A stretch of 34,148 nt of DNA from Variovorax sp. (lineage in GTDB: Bacteria; Pseudomonadota; Gammaproteobacteria; Burkholderiales; Burkholderiaceae_C). The notes under the pieces are model-generated. The model was not told the origin of the DNA. It was given only the letters and a program-made list of their open reading frames with translations, and did no database searches. The DNA is taken from positions 1-34,148 of the forward strand of contig JAGIBP010000036.1 in the NCBI GenBank assembly GCA_017744285.1, read 5' to 3'. Each line of letters opens with the position of its first letter. Within the stretch, counting starts at the first letter, position 1. This document shows positions 10,739 through 18,739 of this stretch, piece by piece. The position numbers were made by a program, and so were the translations under genes.

Positions 10739-10744
10739 CCGGGG

Positions 10745-11716
10745 CTATTCGAACTTGACGTTGTGCTCCCGCACGGTCGCGCCGAAGGCGTCGTACTGCT
10801 GGCGGAAGAAATCACGGAACTTCCCGGGGCTCATGCCGTAGCCCTCGAAGCCCTGCTGCGCGAGCTGCTTGCGCACCTCGGGCCGCTGCAGCGTGTTCTG
10901 CAGTTCGCGCGACAGCCGCTCGGTGATGGCCGCCGGCAGGCCCGGCGGGCCGAAGAAGCCGGCCCAGGGCGTGATCGTGAGCTTGCCGAGGCCGAGTTCG
11001 CCGCCGGTCGGCACATCGGGCAGCAGGTCGCTGCGCTCGGGCAGCAGCGTGACCAGCGCGCGGATGCGCCCGTCCTTCACGTAGGCCGGCGCGAGCGTGC
11101 CGGTGGTGAACATCATCTGGACCTGGCCGCCGAGCAGATCGGTCATGGCCTGCATGTCGCCCTTGTAGCGCGCATTGACCACCTTGCGCTCGCCCAGCAG
11201 CTGCAGCATCGCGAGCTCCGAGGCGCTGTTGCTCGAGGCCGAGTTGTAGGCGCCGGGACGCGCAGCCACCAGCGCGAGCAACTCGTTCACGCTCTTGGCC
11301 GGCAGGGTCGACGGCACCACCAGGAACATCGAGAACTGGCCGGCCGAGCTGATCGGCGTGAATGCCTTGAACGGGTCGTACGGCGGCGTGGGCCGCAGGG
11401 TGGGCGCGGCGACCATCGCGGTGTTGGTGCCCATCAGCAGCGTGTAGCCGTCGGGCTTGGCCGACGAGGTCGCCTGCGCCGCGAGCACGCCGTCGGCGCC
11501 GGGGCGGTTGTCCACGATCACCTGCTGGCCGAGTTGCTTGGCGAGGCCGTCCGCGATGATGCGGGTGAGCGCATCGGCGCCGCCGCCGGGCGCGAAGCCC
11601 ACGATGAGGCGGATCGGCTTCTGCGGATAGGCCTCCTCGGCACCCGCCGCCAGGGGCAGGCTCGTCAATGCGGCCGCGCCCCAGAGGGCGGCGGCGGTCA
11701 GGGTTCTGCGTCGCAT
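10745..11716 (-). CDS. Bug/TTT-family tricarboxylate-type solute-binding protein
   Basis: This is a 323-residue periplasmic binding protein of the Bug (TctC) family. A Sec signal ends near AAGAEEAYPQKPIRLIVGFAPGGG, followed by the family's conserved entry, the NRPGADGVLAA loop and the DGYTLLMG strand. The late LPDVPT block and the GFFGPPGLP segment are also typical. Such proteins bind carboxylic acids for tripartite tricarboxylate transporters or for sensing. It is the last gene of the AcnX/IlvD operon, 11 bases after ilvD-like, so its ligand is probably the substrate of that pathway. It is clearly different from the two Bugs at 17738-19758. No TctA/TctB membrane partners are in the window. 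Confidence 0.93.
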   Translation of the reverse strand: MRRRTLTAAALWGAAALTSLPLAAGAEEAYPQKPIRLIVGFAPGGGADALTRIIADGLAKQLGQQVIVDNRPGADGVLAAQATSSAKPDGYTLLMGTNTAMVAAPTLRPTPPYDPFKAFTPISSAGQFSMFLVVPSTLPAKSVNELLALVAARPGAYNSASSNSASELAMLQLLGERKVVNARYKGDMQAMTDLLGGQVQMMFTTGTLAPAYVKDGRIRALVTLLPERSDLLPDVPTGGELGLGKLTITPWAGFFGPPGLPAAITERLSRELQNTLQRPEVRKQLAQQGFEGYGMSPGKFRDFFRQQYDAFGATVREHNVKFE

Positions 11717-11727
11717 GGTCGTGTCCT

Positions 11728-13422
11728 TCAGGAAGTGGTCTTCTCGGTGCGCACCAGCACCGCGCCTTGCGACAGCGGCCCGACGTTGCGCCGGTATTGC
11801 TGAAGCCAGCCGGTGTCGTGCAGCGGCTGCGGTGGCTGCCAGCCCTCGCGGCGGGCCTGGAGTTCCTCGTCCGTCAGGTCCACATCGAGGCGCCGCGCAT
11901 CGAGGTCGATCGTGACCACGTCGCCGTCGCGCAAGAGACCCAGCGGCCCGCCGAGCGCGGCCTCGGGCGACACCTCGGCCACCACCAGACCCTTGCAGAC
12001 CAGGCCCGAGAGATGGCCGTCGGTGAGCAGCGCCACCTCGTCGCCAAGCCCCACGCCGTCGAGTGCGAACACCACGCGCGAGGCGCCGCCGCCCATGGCC
12101 GGCCCGCCGCAGGCGCCGGCGCCGCGCATCACCATCACCTGGCCCGGGACGATGTCGCCGTTCTTGAGCGCCGCGATGGCGGCATCGGAACTCCAGAAGC
12201 ACACCGCGGGACCGGTGAAGCGCCGCACCTTGCGCTCGGCGATGCCGGTCTTGATGAGCCCGGACTCGGGCGCCAGGTTGCCCCGCAGCAGCACGATCGC
12301 GGGCAGCGGCGCCACCGGTCGGCCGATGGGGCGGATCACCTCGGGATTCGCGACCTCCACGCCGCTCAGGTTCTCTGCGACCGTGGCGCCGGTGACGGTG
12401 CGTGCGCCGGTGTCGAGCAGCGGTTCGAGCTGCTTGAGCAAGGCCCGGCAGCCGCCGGCGGCCTCGAAGTCCTCGATCGAGTTCGCGCCGATCGGCCGCA
12501 CGCCGGCCAGCACCGGCGTGGTGGGGCCGAGCTTCTCGAAGAGCGCGTAGACATCGACGCCGGTCTGCCCTTCGGTCGCCACCGCCTGGAGGTGCTTGGC
12601 GGTGTTGAGCGAGCCGCCCACCGAGAGCACCGCGCGCACCGCGTTCGCGAAGGCGCCGGGCGTGAGGATGTCGCGCGGCTTCAGGTCGTCCCACACCATC
12701 TGCACGATGCGCGTGCCGGCGGCGCGTGCGTCGGCCATCATCTTCGGGCTCAGCGCGGCCACGGGCGCGCTGCCGGGCAAGGCCATGCCGAGCGCCTCGC
12801 ACACGATGTGCATCGAGTTGGCGGTGCCCAGGCCCGAGCACACGCCGGGTCCGCGGATCGCCTCGCGGCTCATGCCCACGAGCTCGTCCACCGGCAGCTT
12901 GCCGGCCACCGCATGCATCGCGCCGATGAACACCTCCTCGATGTCGACGTGGTGGCCGCGGTACTCGCCGCTGGGCTGGTAGCCGCAGGGCACGAGCAGC
13001 GTGGGGATGTTCAGCCGCGCCGCCGCCATGAGCTGCCCCGGCACGGTCTTGTCGCACGAAGTGAGGCACACCATGCCGTCGAGCTGCGCGCCTTCGACCG
13101 CCACCTCGATGTCGTTGGTGACGAGGTCGCGCGCCGCCAGCATGTAGGCGCCGCGCGCGCCGGCACCGGTGATGAAGTCGCTGGGCGCGGCGGTGCGGAT
13201 CTCGAAGGGCACGCCGCCGGCCGCGCGGATCGCCGCCTTCACCTCGGCGGCCACCGTGTCGAGGTGGCTGAAGCAGGCGGCCAGCTCCGAGGAGCTGTTG
13301 ACGATCGCGATCTTGGGCTTCTCGCAGTCCTCTTCGGGAATGCCGAGCGCGCGCCAGTGCGCGTTGCGCACCGACCAGAGGTAGGAGCCGCGCGGGAAGT
13401 TGCTGCGCAGGGGGCGGGTCAT
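11728..13422 (-). CDS. IlvD/Edd-family dehydratase (dihydroxy-acid or sugar-acid dehydratase)
   Basis: The 564-residue protein belongs to the IlvD/Edd iron-sulphur dehydratases, which remove water from 2,3-dihydroxy acids or aldonic acids to give 2-keto acids. The three cluster cysteines are visible: Cys50 (ELAACFSHL), Cys123 (LTSCDKTVPG, followed by the Asp-Lys metal/carbamate pair) and Cys195 (GPGVCSGLGTANSM). The C-terminal GPAMGGGASRVVFALDGVGLGDEVALLTDGHLSG block is canonical. The length fits. Its start ATG overlaps the small AcnX gene stop by four bases, so it is probably co-translated with AcnX. Context argues for a catabolic hydroxy-acid or sugar-acid role rather than branched-chain amino-acid synthesis. 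The exact substrate cannot be read from sequence. Confidence 0.9.
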   Translation of the reverse strand: MTRPLRSNFPRGSYLWSVRNAHWRALGIPEEDCEKPKIAIVNSSSELAACFSHLDTVAAEVKAAIRAAGGVPFEIRTAAPSDFITGAGARGAYMLAARDLVTNDIEVAVEGAQLDGMVCLTSCDKTVPGQLMAAARLNIPTLLVPCGYQPSGEYRGHHVDIEEVFIGAMHAVAGKLPVDELVGMSREAIRGPGVCSGLGTANSMHIVCEALGMALPGSAPVAALSPKMMADARAAGTRIVQMVWDDLKPRDILTPGAFANAVRAVLSVGGSLNTAKHLQAVATEGQTGVDVYALFEKLGPTTPVLAGVRPIGANSIEDFEAAGGCRALLKQLEPLLDTGARTVTGATVAENLSGVEVANPEVIRPIGRPVAPLPAIVLLRGNLAPESGLIKTGIAERKVRRFTGPAVCFWSSDAAIAALKNGDIVPGQVMVMRGAGACGGPAMGGGASRVVFALDGVGLGDEVALLTDGHLSGLVCKGLVVAEVSPEAALGGPLGLLRDGDVVTIDLDARRLDVDLTDEELQARREGWQPPQPLHDTGWLQQYRRNVGPLSQGAVLVRTEKTTS

Positions 13423-13874
13423 GGGGTGTCTCCTCGTTGGGATTTGCGGGTGATCGTGACGACGCCGCGATCGGCGTCCACGCGCACCCAGTCGCCGGTC
13501 TCGATGCAGGCGAGCGGGTCGCGGTCGAAGCCGGTCATCGCGGGCGAGTGCGTGACCACCGCGCCGAGCGCCATCTTGGTGGTCATCTCGTTGAAGAGAA
13601 AGGCCGCGGGCGCGGTGTTCATGAGCCGCGTCATGTGGAACATGGCGGACCAGCCCGACGAGCCCTTGGCGCCTGGGAACACCAGCACCTTGCCCGCGAA
13701 GCTCTGCCCGCGCAGCGCATGCCGCGTCTCCACGACGGTGCCGGTGCGCGGATCGATGCCGCCCCAGCCCGAGATGCGGTCGCGCGTGACCAGGGCCTCG
13801 CCCTCCGACACGCCGCCGACGACCTTGCGGCCGCGAATGACGATGGTTTCTTCTGCCATGGCTGCCTCGCTCAT
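13419..13874 (-). CDS. AcnX small subunit (DUF126/swivel domain)
   Basis: This 151-residue protein is the swivelling small domain of aconitase X (DUF126). It has the typical VVGGVSEGEALVTRDRISGWGGIDPRTG opening and the FPGAKGSSGWSAMFHMTRL motif, whose Ser-rich loop lies near the active site. With the large subunit it forms a dehydratase. Characterised AcnX enzymes act on cis-3-hydroxy-L-proline in bacteria or mevalonate 5-phosphate in archaea. The start at 13874 overlaps the large-subunit stop (ATGA), and its own stop overlaps the ilvD-like start the same way. ATG 13859 is a slightly shorter alternative. The split two-gene form is seen here; many bacteria have the fused form. Confidence 0.92.
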   Translation of the reverse strand: MSEAAMAEETIVIRGRKVVGGVSEGEALVTRDRISGWGGIDPRTGTVVETRHALRGQSFAGKVLVFPGAKGSSGWSAMFHMTRLMNTAPAAFLFNEMTTKMALGAVVTHSPAMTGFDRDPLACIETGDWVRVDADRGVVTITRKSQRGDTP

Positions 13875-15166
13875 CCGAGCACTCCATTCCAGCGGCCGGT
13901 GCAGGCCGCATCGATGCATTCGGCGGTGCTGCCGAACCAGGCCTGCACGCCGAGGATGGCGGGCAGGTAGTGGGCCTGCTTGGCCGAATCGAGCGCGACG
14001 GTCTTCGTGCCCTTGGGCACGGCGCGGCTCATGGCGGAGCAGCTGTCGGTCATCAGGATGCCGCCGGCGTCCTCGATGATCTTCGTGTAGCCGTTGCGGT
14101 CGGCCAGCGACTTGATCGCGCGCGGCGTGAAGATCCACAGCTCGCAGCCGGGGTGCACCTTGCGCCCTTCGAGTAGCTGGGCCGCTTCCCAGATCTGCTC
14201 GATCGTGTAGTGCGGGCAGCCGAGCATCACGTACTGCACCTCGGCGTCGCGGCCGGTGCTGTTGATCTTCTCGAAGGTGGCGCGGCGCTCGGCCTGGCCG
14301 TAGCGCAGCACCTCGACGGGCGCCCGGCCGCCGAGCGCCTGTTCGAGCGTGAGCGCCTCGGGCGTCACGCCGACGATGTGGTACATCTCCACGCCGCCCG
14401 AGGACGACGCGGCGGCGCCGAAGTGCTTGAGCCGCGGCAGGTTGGGCACGCGCGCGATGCCGCGCCGGCTGTGCACGATGGGCACGCGCTCCTGCACCTG
14501 CTCGCCGATGTAGTAGCCGAGCAGGCCCCAGTCCTGCACCGACTCGATCTCGATGTCGAGCTCGACCACGTGCGTGCCGTGGCGGTTCTCGTCGAGGTGG
14601 TAGCCCCAGTACGGGATGCGCCCGGTGAGCATCGCGGCGCCGGTGCTCTCGCGGCCCTCGGTGTTGGTGCGCGCGCCGAGCACCGAGTTGCAATACACCA
14701 CCGCCGACGACTCCATCCACGCGCAATGCTCGCCGCGCGTCGGGATGTTGCCCACCTGGTAGGGCGTGCAGGTGTTCATGATCTGCGCGCCCAGGCTCGC
14801 GGCGTGCCGCTCGCTGCGCCCGTAGAACTGCACGATCTCCTCGCTCACGCCCATGCGCTCGGGCTGGCCGGGGTCGAAGCCCAGTTGCAGGTGGCTGGTG
14901 AAGACCTTGAACTTCGGGATCTCCACCGTCTCCTGGCTGTCGAGGCTGAACTCGGAGAACACCGCGTCCATGCCGCCCCCGCGGGCCAGCGCGAAGTCGC
15001 GCTGGAAGGGCGTGGTCGAGGTGATGGAGGCGCAGACGTTGCGTGTCTCCACGAGCCGCTCGGCGTCCAGCGCCTCGCCGTAGCGGATCAGCAAGTCCAT
15101 CGCCTTCTGCACCGCCGGTCCGTCGCGGCCGTCGCGCATGGCCTTTTCTTCATCGCTCAGGTGCAT
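13871..15166 (-). CDS. AcnX large (catalytic) subunit, aconitase X
   Basis: The 431-residue protein is the aconitase X catalytic subunit (DUF521). It carries the conserved cysteine-bearing motifs expected for an iron-sulphur cluster: Cys133 (MNTCTPYQ), Cys317 (MLGCPHYT) and Cys376 (MTDSCSAMS). Other conserved blocks are GIPTRG-like NIPTRGEH and ESSAVVYCNSVLGARTN. AcnX enzymes catalyse stereospecific dehydration. The substrate here is not obvious, because the pyrroline-2-carboxylate reductase and other hydroxyproline genes that accompany cis-3-hydroxyproline dehydratases are absent. It follows the IclR gene by 54 bases and overlaps the small subunit by 4. GGAG about 10 bases upstream supports ATG 15166. 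The cluster type is inferred from the family. Confidence 0.94.
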   Translation of the reverse strand: MHLSDEEKAMRDGRDGPAVQKAMDLLIRYGEALDAERLVETRNVCASITSTTPFQRDFALARGGGMDAVFSEFSLDSQETVEIPKFKVFTSHLQLGFDPGQPERMGVSEEIVQFYGRSERHAASLGAQIMNTCTPYQVGNIPTRGEHCAWMESSAVVYCNSVLGARTNTEGRESTGAAMLTGRIPYWGYHLDENRHGTHVVELDIEIESVQDWGLLGYYIGEQVQERVPIVHSRRGIARVPNLPRLKHFGAAASSSGGVEMYHIVGVTPEALTLEQALGGRAPVEVLRYGQAERRATFEKINSTGRDAEVQYVMLGCPHYTIEQIWEAAQLLEGRKVHPGCELWIFTPRAIKSLADRNGYTKIIEDAGGILMTDSCSAMSRAVPKGTKTVALDSAKQAHYLPAILGVQAWFGSTAECIDAACTGRWNGVLG

Positions 15167-15220
15167 GACCTGTGTCTCCGTTCTTCTGTGCGCATTCGTG
15201 GGGGATCCCCGCCGGGCGCG

Positions 15221-16063
15221 CTAGCCCGGCAAGGGTGTGGGGACGTGGCCGCCGATGTCGCGCGCGATGGTCAGCGCGATGTCGTGCAGCCGGGGCGCGA
15301 GTTCGTTGCGCAGCCGCTCTTCCGTGAAGACGAAGGCCGCGCCGCCGCCGTTGAGCGCCATGACATCGCCGTCCGGCCCGATGAGCGGCACGGACACCGA
15401 ATTGATCTCGCGGTGGAATTCCCCGAGCGAGAGGCAAAAGCCCAGCCGCTTCGACTCGGCGATCGCGCGGTTCATGGCGGGCTCGATGCCGCTCCACTCG
15501 GGCCCGCGCAGCAGGCGCATCGAATCGACGAGCTGCTGGCGCTGCGCCTCGGGCAGGGCCGAGAGGTACGCGCGGCCGAGCGCGGAATTGGCCAGCGGCG
15601 CGCGCGAGCCCACGTCCAGCCGCGCCGACAGCATCGAGGAACGCGGCCGGCAGGCTTCGATCAGCACCATCTCCATGCCGTCGCGCACCGCGAGGTAGAC
15701 CGACGCACCCATCTCCTCCGCCATCGCCTGCATGCTCGGGCGCGCCACCGCGCGCACGTCGAGGCTGCCGAGGAACACGCGCGCCAGCGACACCACGCCC
15801 GGGCCGAGCATGAAGCGGTCGGCCGCCGGCGCGGGCTTGAGCATGCCCATGGAGAGCAGCGTGGCGACGAGCCGGTTCACCGTCGGGCGGGGAATGCCGG
15901 TCATGCGCGCGACGTCGGCGTGGCCGAGCACGGGCTGGTCTTCGCTGAAGCAGCGCAGCACCGAGATGCCGCGCTCCAGCGCGCTGACGGTGTCGGAGCG
16001 CTCGCCGCGTGCGTCGGTCGCCTCGGCGGCGGTCATGGAGAGGTCGTTCTTGTCTGTGGACAT
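15221..16063 (-). CDS. IclR-family transcriptional regulator
   Basis: The 280-residue protein has an N-terminal winged helix-turn-helix (about residues 25-85; ISVLRCFSEDQPVLGHADVARMTGIPRPTVNRLVATL) and a C-terminal effector-binding IclR domain (about 100-270). Near the end are SVPLIGPDGDVMALNGGG and the FTEERL helix. IclR proteins bind small organic ligands and usually regulate the adjacent catabolic genes. It sits between the FAD oxidoreductase and AcnX genes on the same strand, so it is the natural regulator of this locus and of the divergent Bug pair. The inverted repeats near 17611-17678 are candidate operators. The start at 16063 is the first ATG; its ribosome-binding site is weak. Confidence 0.95.
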   Translation of the reverse strand: MSTDKNDLSMTAAEATDARGERSDTVSALERGISVLRCFSEDQPVLGHADVARMTGIPRPTVNRLVATLLSMGMLKPAPAADRFMLGPGVVSLARVFLGSLDVRAVARPSMQAMAEEMGASVYLAVRDGMEMVLIEACRPRSSMLSARLDVGSRAPLANSALGRAYLSALPEAQRQQLVDSMRLLRGPEWSGIEPAMNRAIAESKRLGFCLSLGEFHREINSVSVPLIGPDGDVMALNGGGAAFVFTEERLRNELAPRLHDIALTIARDIGGHVPTPLPG

Positions 16064-16126
16064 GGTGATGGAAGCCTTGGGGAAGTGGCTCCAATGTAGA
16101 GGCTCGCGACGAGGCGTTCGCGCGCC

Positions 16127-17581
16127 TCAGGCGCCCGCTTCGGCGGTGGCCGCGGAAGCGGCAAGGCCCTGCCCCGCCCCGGCGCGCAGGTACACGCCCT
16201 GGCGCAGCAGCTCGGCCTGCAATGCGCCCACGTCGACCGCGCGCGGCGCGACCCCGCCGCGCGAGGCCAGCGCCGCCGCCGCGCCCGCGGCCTGCCCGGT
16301 GATCCAGCACTGCGGGATCTCGCGCATGAAACCGTGCGAATTGCGGTCGCACGAGATGTGGCGGCCGCAGGCGAGCAGGCCGTCGAGCTGCTGCGGCACC
16401 AGCGCGCCGTAGGGAATGGAGATGTTCGGGAACTTCGGCGACACCGCGGGCGAGACGCCGATCTCGTCCGCCAGCGCCACGCCCTCGGGCCACTGGCTGC
16501 GCAGCACCGCGCCCACGCCGGTCAGGCGGCGCGCGTGGCGCACGCCGATCTGCGGCGCGCTCAGCATCAGGAAGGCGTTCTCGAAACCCGGCGCATGGGC
16601 GCGGAAGTAGTCCAGGTGCGCCACCATCGCGCGGTGCGAGCGCACCTCCACCGCGGTGAGGTCGTCCACGTCGAGCGCCGAGTAGCCCGACTGGCGCGGC
16701 CCCATGAACAGCGCCACGTCGTTGCGCCACGACACGAAGGGGCGCTCGAACAGGCCGCACTGCTCGCGCCCGCCCGCCATGAAGGCCGAGAAGGCCTCGG
16801 GCTGGCCGGCCTTGAACTCGATCCAGCGGTTCATGTCGACTCCGCCGAAGAGCCACGAGGTGTTCATGCAGTGATGCACGTCGGCCTCTTCGATGTCGTT
16901 CACGTAGGCGGCGCCGGCGCGCGCGAAGAGGTCGCCGTCGCCGGTGGCGTCGACCACCACGTCGGCCATGATCGCCATGCGGCCTTCCTTGCTCTCGAAC
17001 ACCACGCCCTTGACCGCGCCGTCCTGGACGATCGGGATGGCGGCCCACGAGTGGTAGACGAGCTTCACGCCGCGCTCCAGCACGATCTCCTGCGACAGCT
17101 GCTTGAGGCGCTCGGGGTCGATGGTGGGCGACCAGGTCACGATGCCGTGGTAGGCCGCGGTGCGCTGCGACCAGTGCGCGGCCTTGCCCGCGTCCTGCGA
17201 GCCCCAGTCGGTGCGGGCGGGGCCGGCGATGGCGTCCGCGGGCAGGCGGTCGAACAGTTCCTCGGCAAAGCCGCGGATGACCAGCTGGCCTTCCCAGTCG
17301 GTCATGCGGTCGATCCAGATCACGAGCCCGCCGGTCGAGAGGCCACCCAGGTGGTTGTAGCGCTCCAGCAGCGTGACGTCGGCACCCGCGCGGGCCGCCG
17401 CCGCCGCGGCCGCGGTGCCCGACGGGCCGCCCCCCACGACGAGCACGCCGCACCGGTGGTAGACGGGGATCTGCTTGCCGGGCTCGGCCCAGTGGCCGTG
17501 GTCGGGCCGCTTGACCCGGTTGTCGCGTTCGAAGATGTCCGAGGACAGGATGCGCTCATCGGTGCGGACGATGGTTTTCAT
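16127..17581 (-). CDS. FAD-dependent oxidoreductase (FAD_oxidored family)
   Basis: This is a flavoprotein of 484 residues with an N-terminal Rossmann motif at about residues 47-73 (VLVVGGGPSGTAAA, ending in LLERYNHLGG). A second FAD-binding block is DVVVDATGDGDLFARAG, and the closing ACGRHISCDRNSHGFMREIPQCWITGQAAG is typical of the FAD_oxidored/FixC-like group. Members oxidise assorted small molecules and the substrate is unknown. It heads the minus-strand operon with IclR, AcnX and IlvD, so it probably acts on a substrate or product of that pathway. I start at ATG 17581. ATG 17632 would add 17 residues, but it lies inside an inverted repeat and has no properly spaced ribosome-binding site. 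No clear Shine-Dalgarno sits before either. Confidence 0.87.
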   Translation of the reverse strand: MKTIVRTDERILSSDIFERDNRVKRPDHGHWAEPGKQIPVYHRCGVLVVGGGPSGTAAAAAAARAGADVTLLERYNHLGGLSTGGLVIWIDRMTDWEGQLVIRGFAEELFDRLPADAIAGPARTDWGSQDAGKAAHWSQRTAAYHGIVTWSPTIDPERLKQLSQEIVLERGVKLVYHSWAAIPIVQDGAVKGVVFESKEGRMAIMADVVVDATGDGDLFARAGAAYVNDIEEADVHHCMNTSWLFGGVDMNRWIEFKAGQPEAFSAFMAGGREQCGLFERPFVSWRNDVALFMGPRQSGYSALDVDDLTAVEVRSHRAMVAHLDYFRAHAPGFENAFLMLSAPQIGVRHARRLTGVGAVLRSQWPEGVALADEIGVSPAVSPKFPNISIPYGALVPQQLDGLLACGRHISCDRNSHGFMREIPQCWITGQAAGAAAALASRGGVAPRAVDVGALQAELLRQGVYLRAGAGQGLAASAATAEAGA

Positions 17582-17610
17582 GCGGGCGGTCTGGGTTCGT
17601 GTTCGATGGA

Positions 17611-17636
17611 GAAGATGATATTTTGATTTCATCTTC
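17611..17636. repeat. Inverted repeat in the divergent promoter region (8-base arms)
   Basis: GAAGATGA at 17611-17618 and TCATCTTC at 17629-17636 are perfect complements with a 10-base AT-rich spacer. The dyad lies between the FAD oxidoreductase start and the AT-rich promoter zone at about 17640-17665. It could be an operator or a hairpin in the FAD-gene leader. It overlaps the alternative ATG at 17632. Confidence 0.5.
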
Positions 17637-17664
17637 CATTTTTCGAATTTTATAAGAGTTTTCT

Positions 17665-17678
17665 CAGGGTATTCCCTG
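17665..17678. promoter_or_regulatory. Short palindrome, candidate operator of the catabolic locus
   Basis: CAGGGTATTCCCTG has 5-base arms around a 4-base centre. It lies mid-way in the divergent region between the FAD oxidoreductase operon and the Bug pair, next to a TATAAAAT-like minus-strand -10 element at about 17648-17655. A site in this position could control both directions. Binding by the IclR protein is a guess. Confidence 0.4.
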
Positions 17679-17737
17679 TCAGATCATTTGTTTTCCGGAC
17701 ACGATGATTGATATCCATGAAAACCAGAGAGACAGCG

Positions 17738-18739
17738 ATGAAGACATCCCAGCCCGGGCGCCGCAAGTTCTGCAGCGCGCTCGGCATCGCCGCCCTGTCG
17801 GGCCTGATCCCCGCGGCCGCGATGGCTCAGCAGGCCTTCCCCGCGCCTGGCAAGCCGATCCGCATCGTCGTGGGCTTCACCGCCGGCGGCGGCACCGACG
17901 CGCAGGCGCGCATCGTGGCGCAGAAGCTCGGCGAACTGCTGGGCACCAGCGTGATCGTCGACAACAAGCCGGGCGCGAGCACCATGCTGGCGGCCAGCGA
18001 GGTGGCGCGCGCGCCGGCCGACGGCTACACGCTGCTCTATGCGCCCTCTTCCACGATGGCGCAGAACCCGCACACCTTCGCGCAGGTGCCCTACGACCCG
18101 TTCAAGGACTTCACCCCCATCTCGATGGGCGGGCGCGGGCCGCTGGTGCTCTCGGTCAGCACCACGGTGCCGGCCGCCAACGTGAAGGAACTGGTCGCCT
18201 ACGTGAAGGCGCATCCGGGACAGGTGAGCTACGCCTCGTTCGGCGCCGGCACCTCCTCGCACATCTACGGCGAGGCCTTCGTGAAGAAGACCGGCATCGA
18301 TGCCGTCCACATCCCGTACAAGGGCGGCTCCGACGCGGCCAAGGACCTGATCGGCGGCCGCGTGCAGTACATGTTCGACTCGGCCTCGTCGGCCGTCATC
18401 ACCTCGGCCACCGGCAAGGTGAAGATCCTCGCGGTGGCCGCCAGCGCGCGCATCGCCGCGCTGCCCGAGGTGCCGACCTTCGCGGAGCAGGGCTTCACCG
18501 GCCTGGACCTGCCGAGCTGGCTCGGCTTCTACGGGCCCGCGCGCATGCCGGCGCCCGTGGTCGCGACCCTGAACGCGGCGCTCGCCAAGGTGCTGGCAAT
18601 GCCGCAGGTGCAGGAGTTCTATCGCAGCGGCGGCTACGAGGCCGGCGCCAGCACGCCGGACGAATTCGCCAGCATCACGCGCTCGACCTACGAGCGCTGG
18701 GGCACGATGGTCCAGCAAGTCGGATTGACCAAGCAATGA
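17738..18739 (+). CDS. Bug/TTT-family solute-binding protein, tandem copy 1
   Basis: This 333-residue periplasmic binding protein of the Bug (TctC) family has a signal containing Arg-Arg (GRRKFCSALGIAALSG) and a cut near AMAQQ, so Tat or Sec export is possible. Family landmarks are KPIRIVVGFTAGGGTDAQAR, DNKPGAS, DGYTLLYAPSS, YDPFKDFTPIS, HIPYKGGSDAAKD and LPEVPTFAEQG. It probably binds the carboxylic acid that the divergent AcnX/IlvD operon degrades. I choose ATG 17738, which gives a normal signal and has GAGAGA upstream; TTG 17708 and ATG 17717 are longer options. Its stop overlaps the next Bug gene by ATGA. Many blocks are nearly identical to the second copy, so the pair arose by tandem duplication. 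Confidence 0.93.
   Translation: MKTSQPGRRKFCSALGIAALSGLIPAAAMAQQAFPAPGKPIRIVVGFTAGGGTDAQARIVAQKLGELLGTSVIVDNKPGASTMLAASEVARAPADGYTLLYAPSSTMAQNPHTFAQVPYDPFKDFTPISMGGRGPLVLSVSTTVPAANVKELVAYVKAHPGQVSYASFGAGTSSHIYGEAFVKKTGIDAVHIPYKGGSDAAKDLIGGRVQYMFDSASSAVITSATGKVKILAVAASARIAALPEVPTFAEQGFTGLDLPSWLGFYGPARMPAPVVATLNAALAKVLAMPQVQEFYRSGGYEAGASTPDEFASITRSTYERWGTMVQQVGLTKQ

Noticed and set aside
15201..15210. Palindrome GGGGATCCCC between IclR and AcnX
   Set aside because: Short GC palindromes are frequent in this sequence, and no adjoining half-site or promoter supports an operator.
14210..16099. 629-codon plus-strand open frame over AcnX and IclR
   Set aside because: It is antisense to two clear genes and shows only composition-driven sequence.
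17704..18735. N-terminal extension of the second Bug gene, which would make a 684-residue protein
   Set aside because: The first 344 codons are the wrong frame of Bug copy 1, and the signal peptide at 18736 marks the true start.
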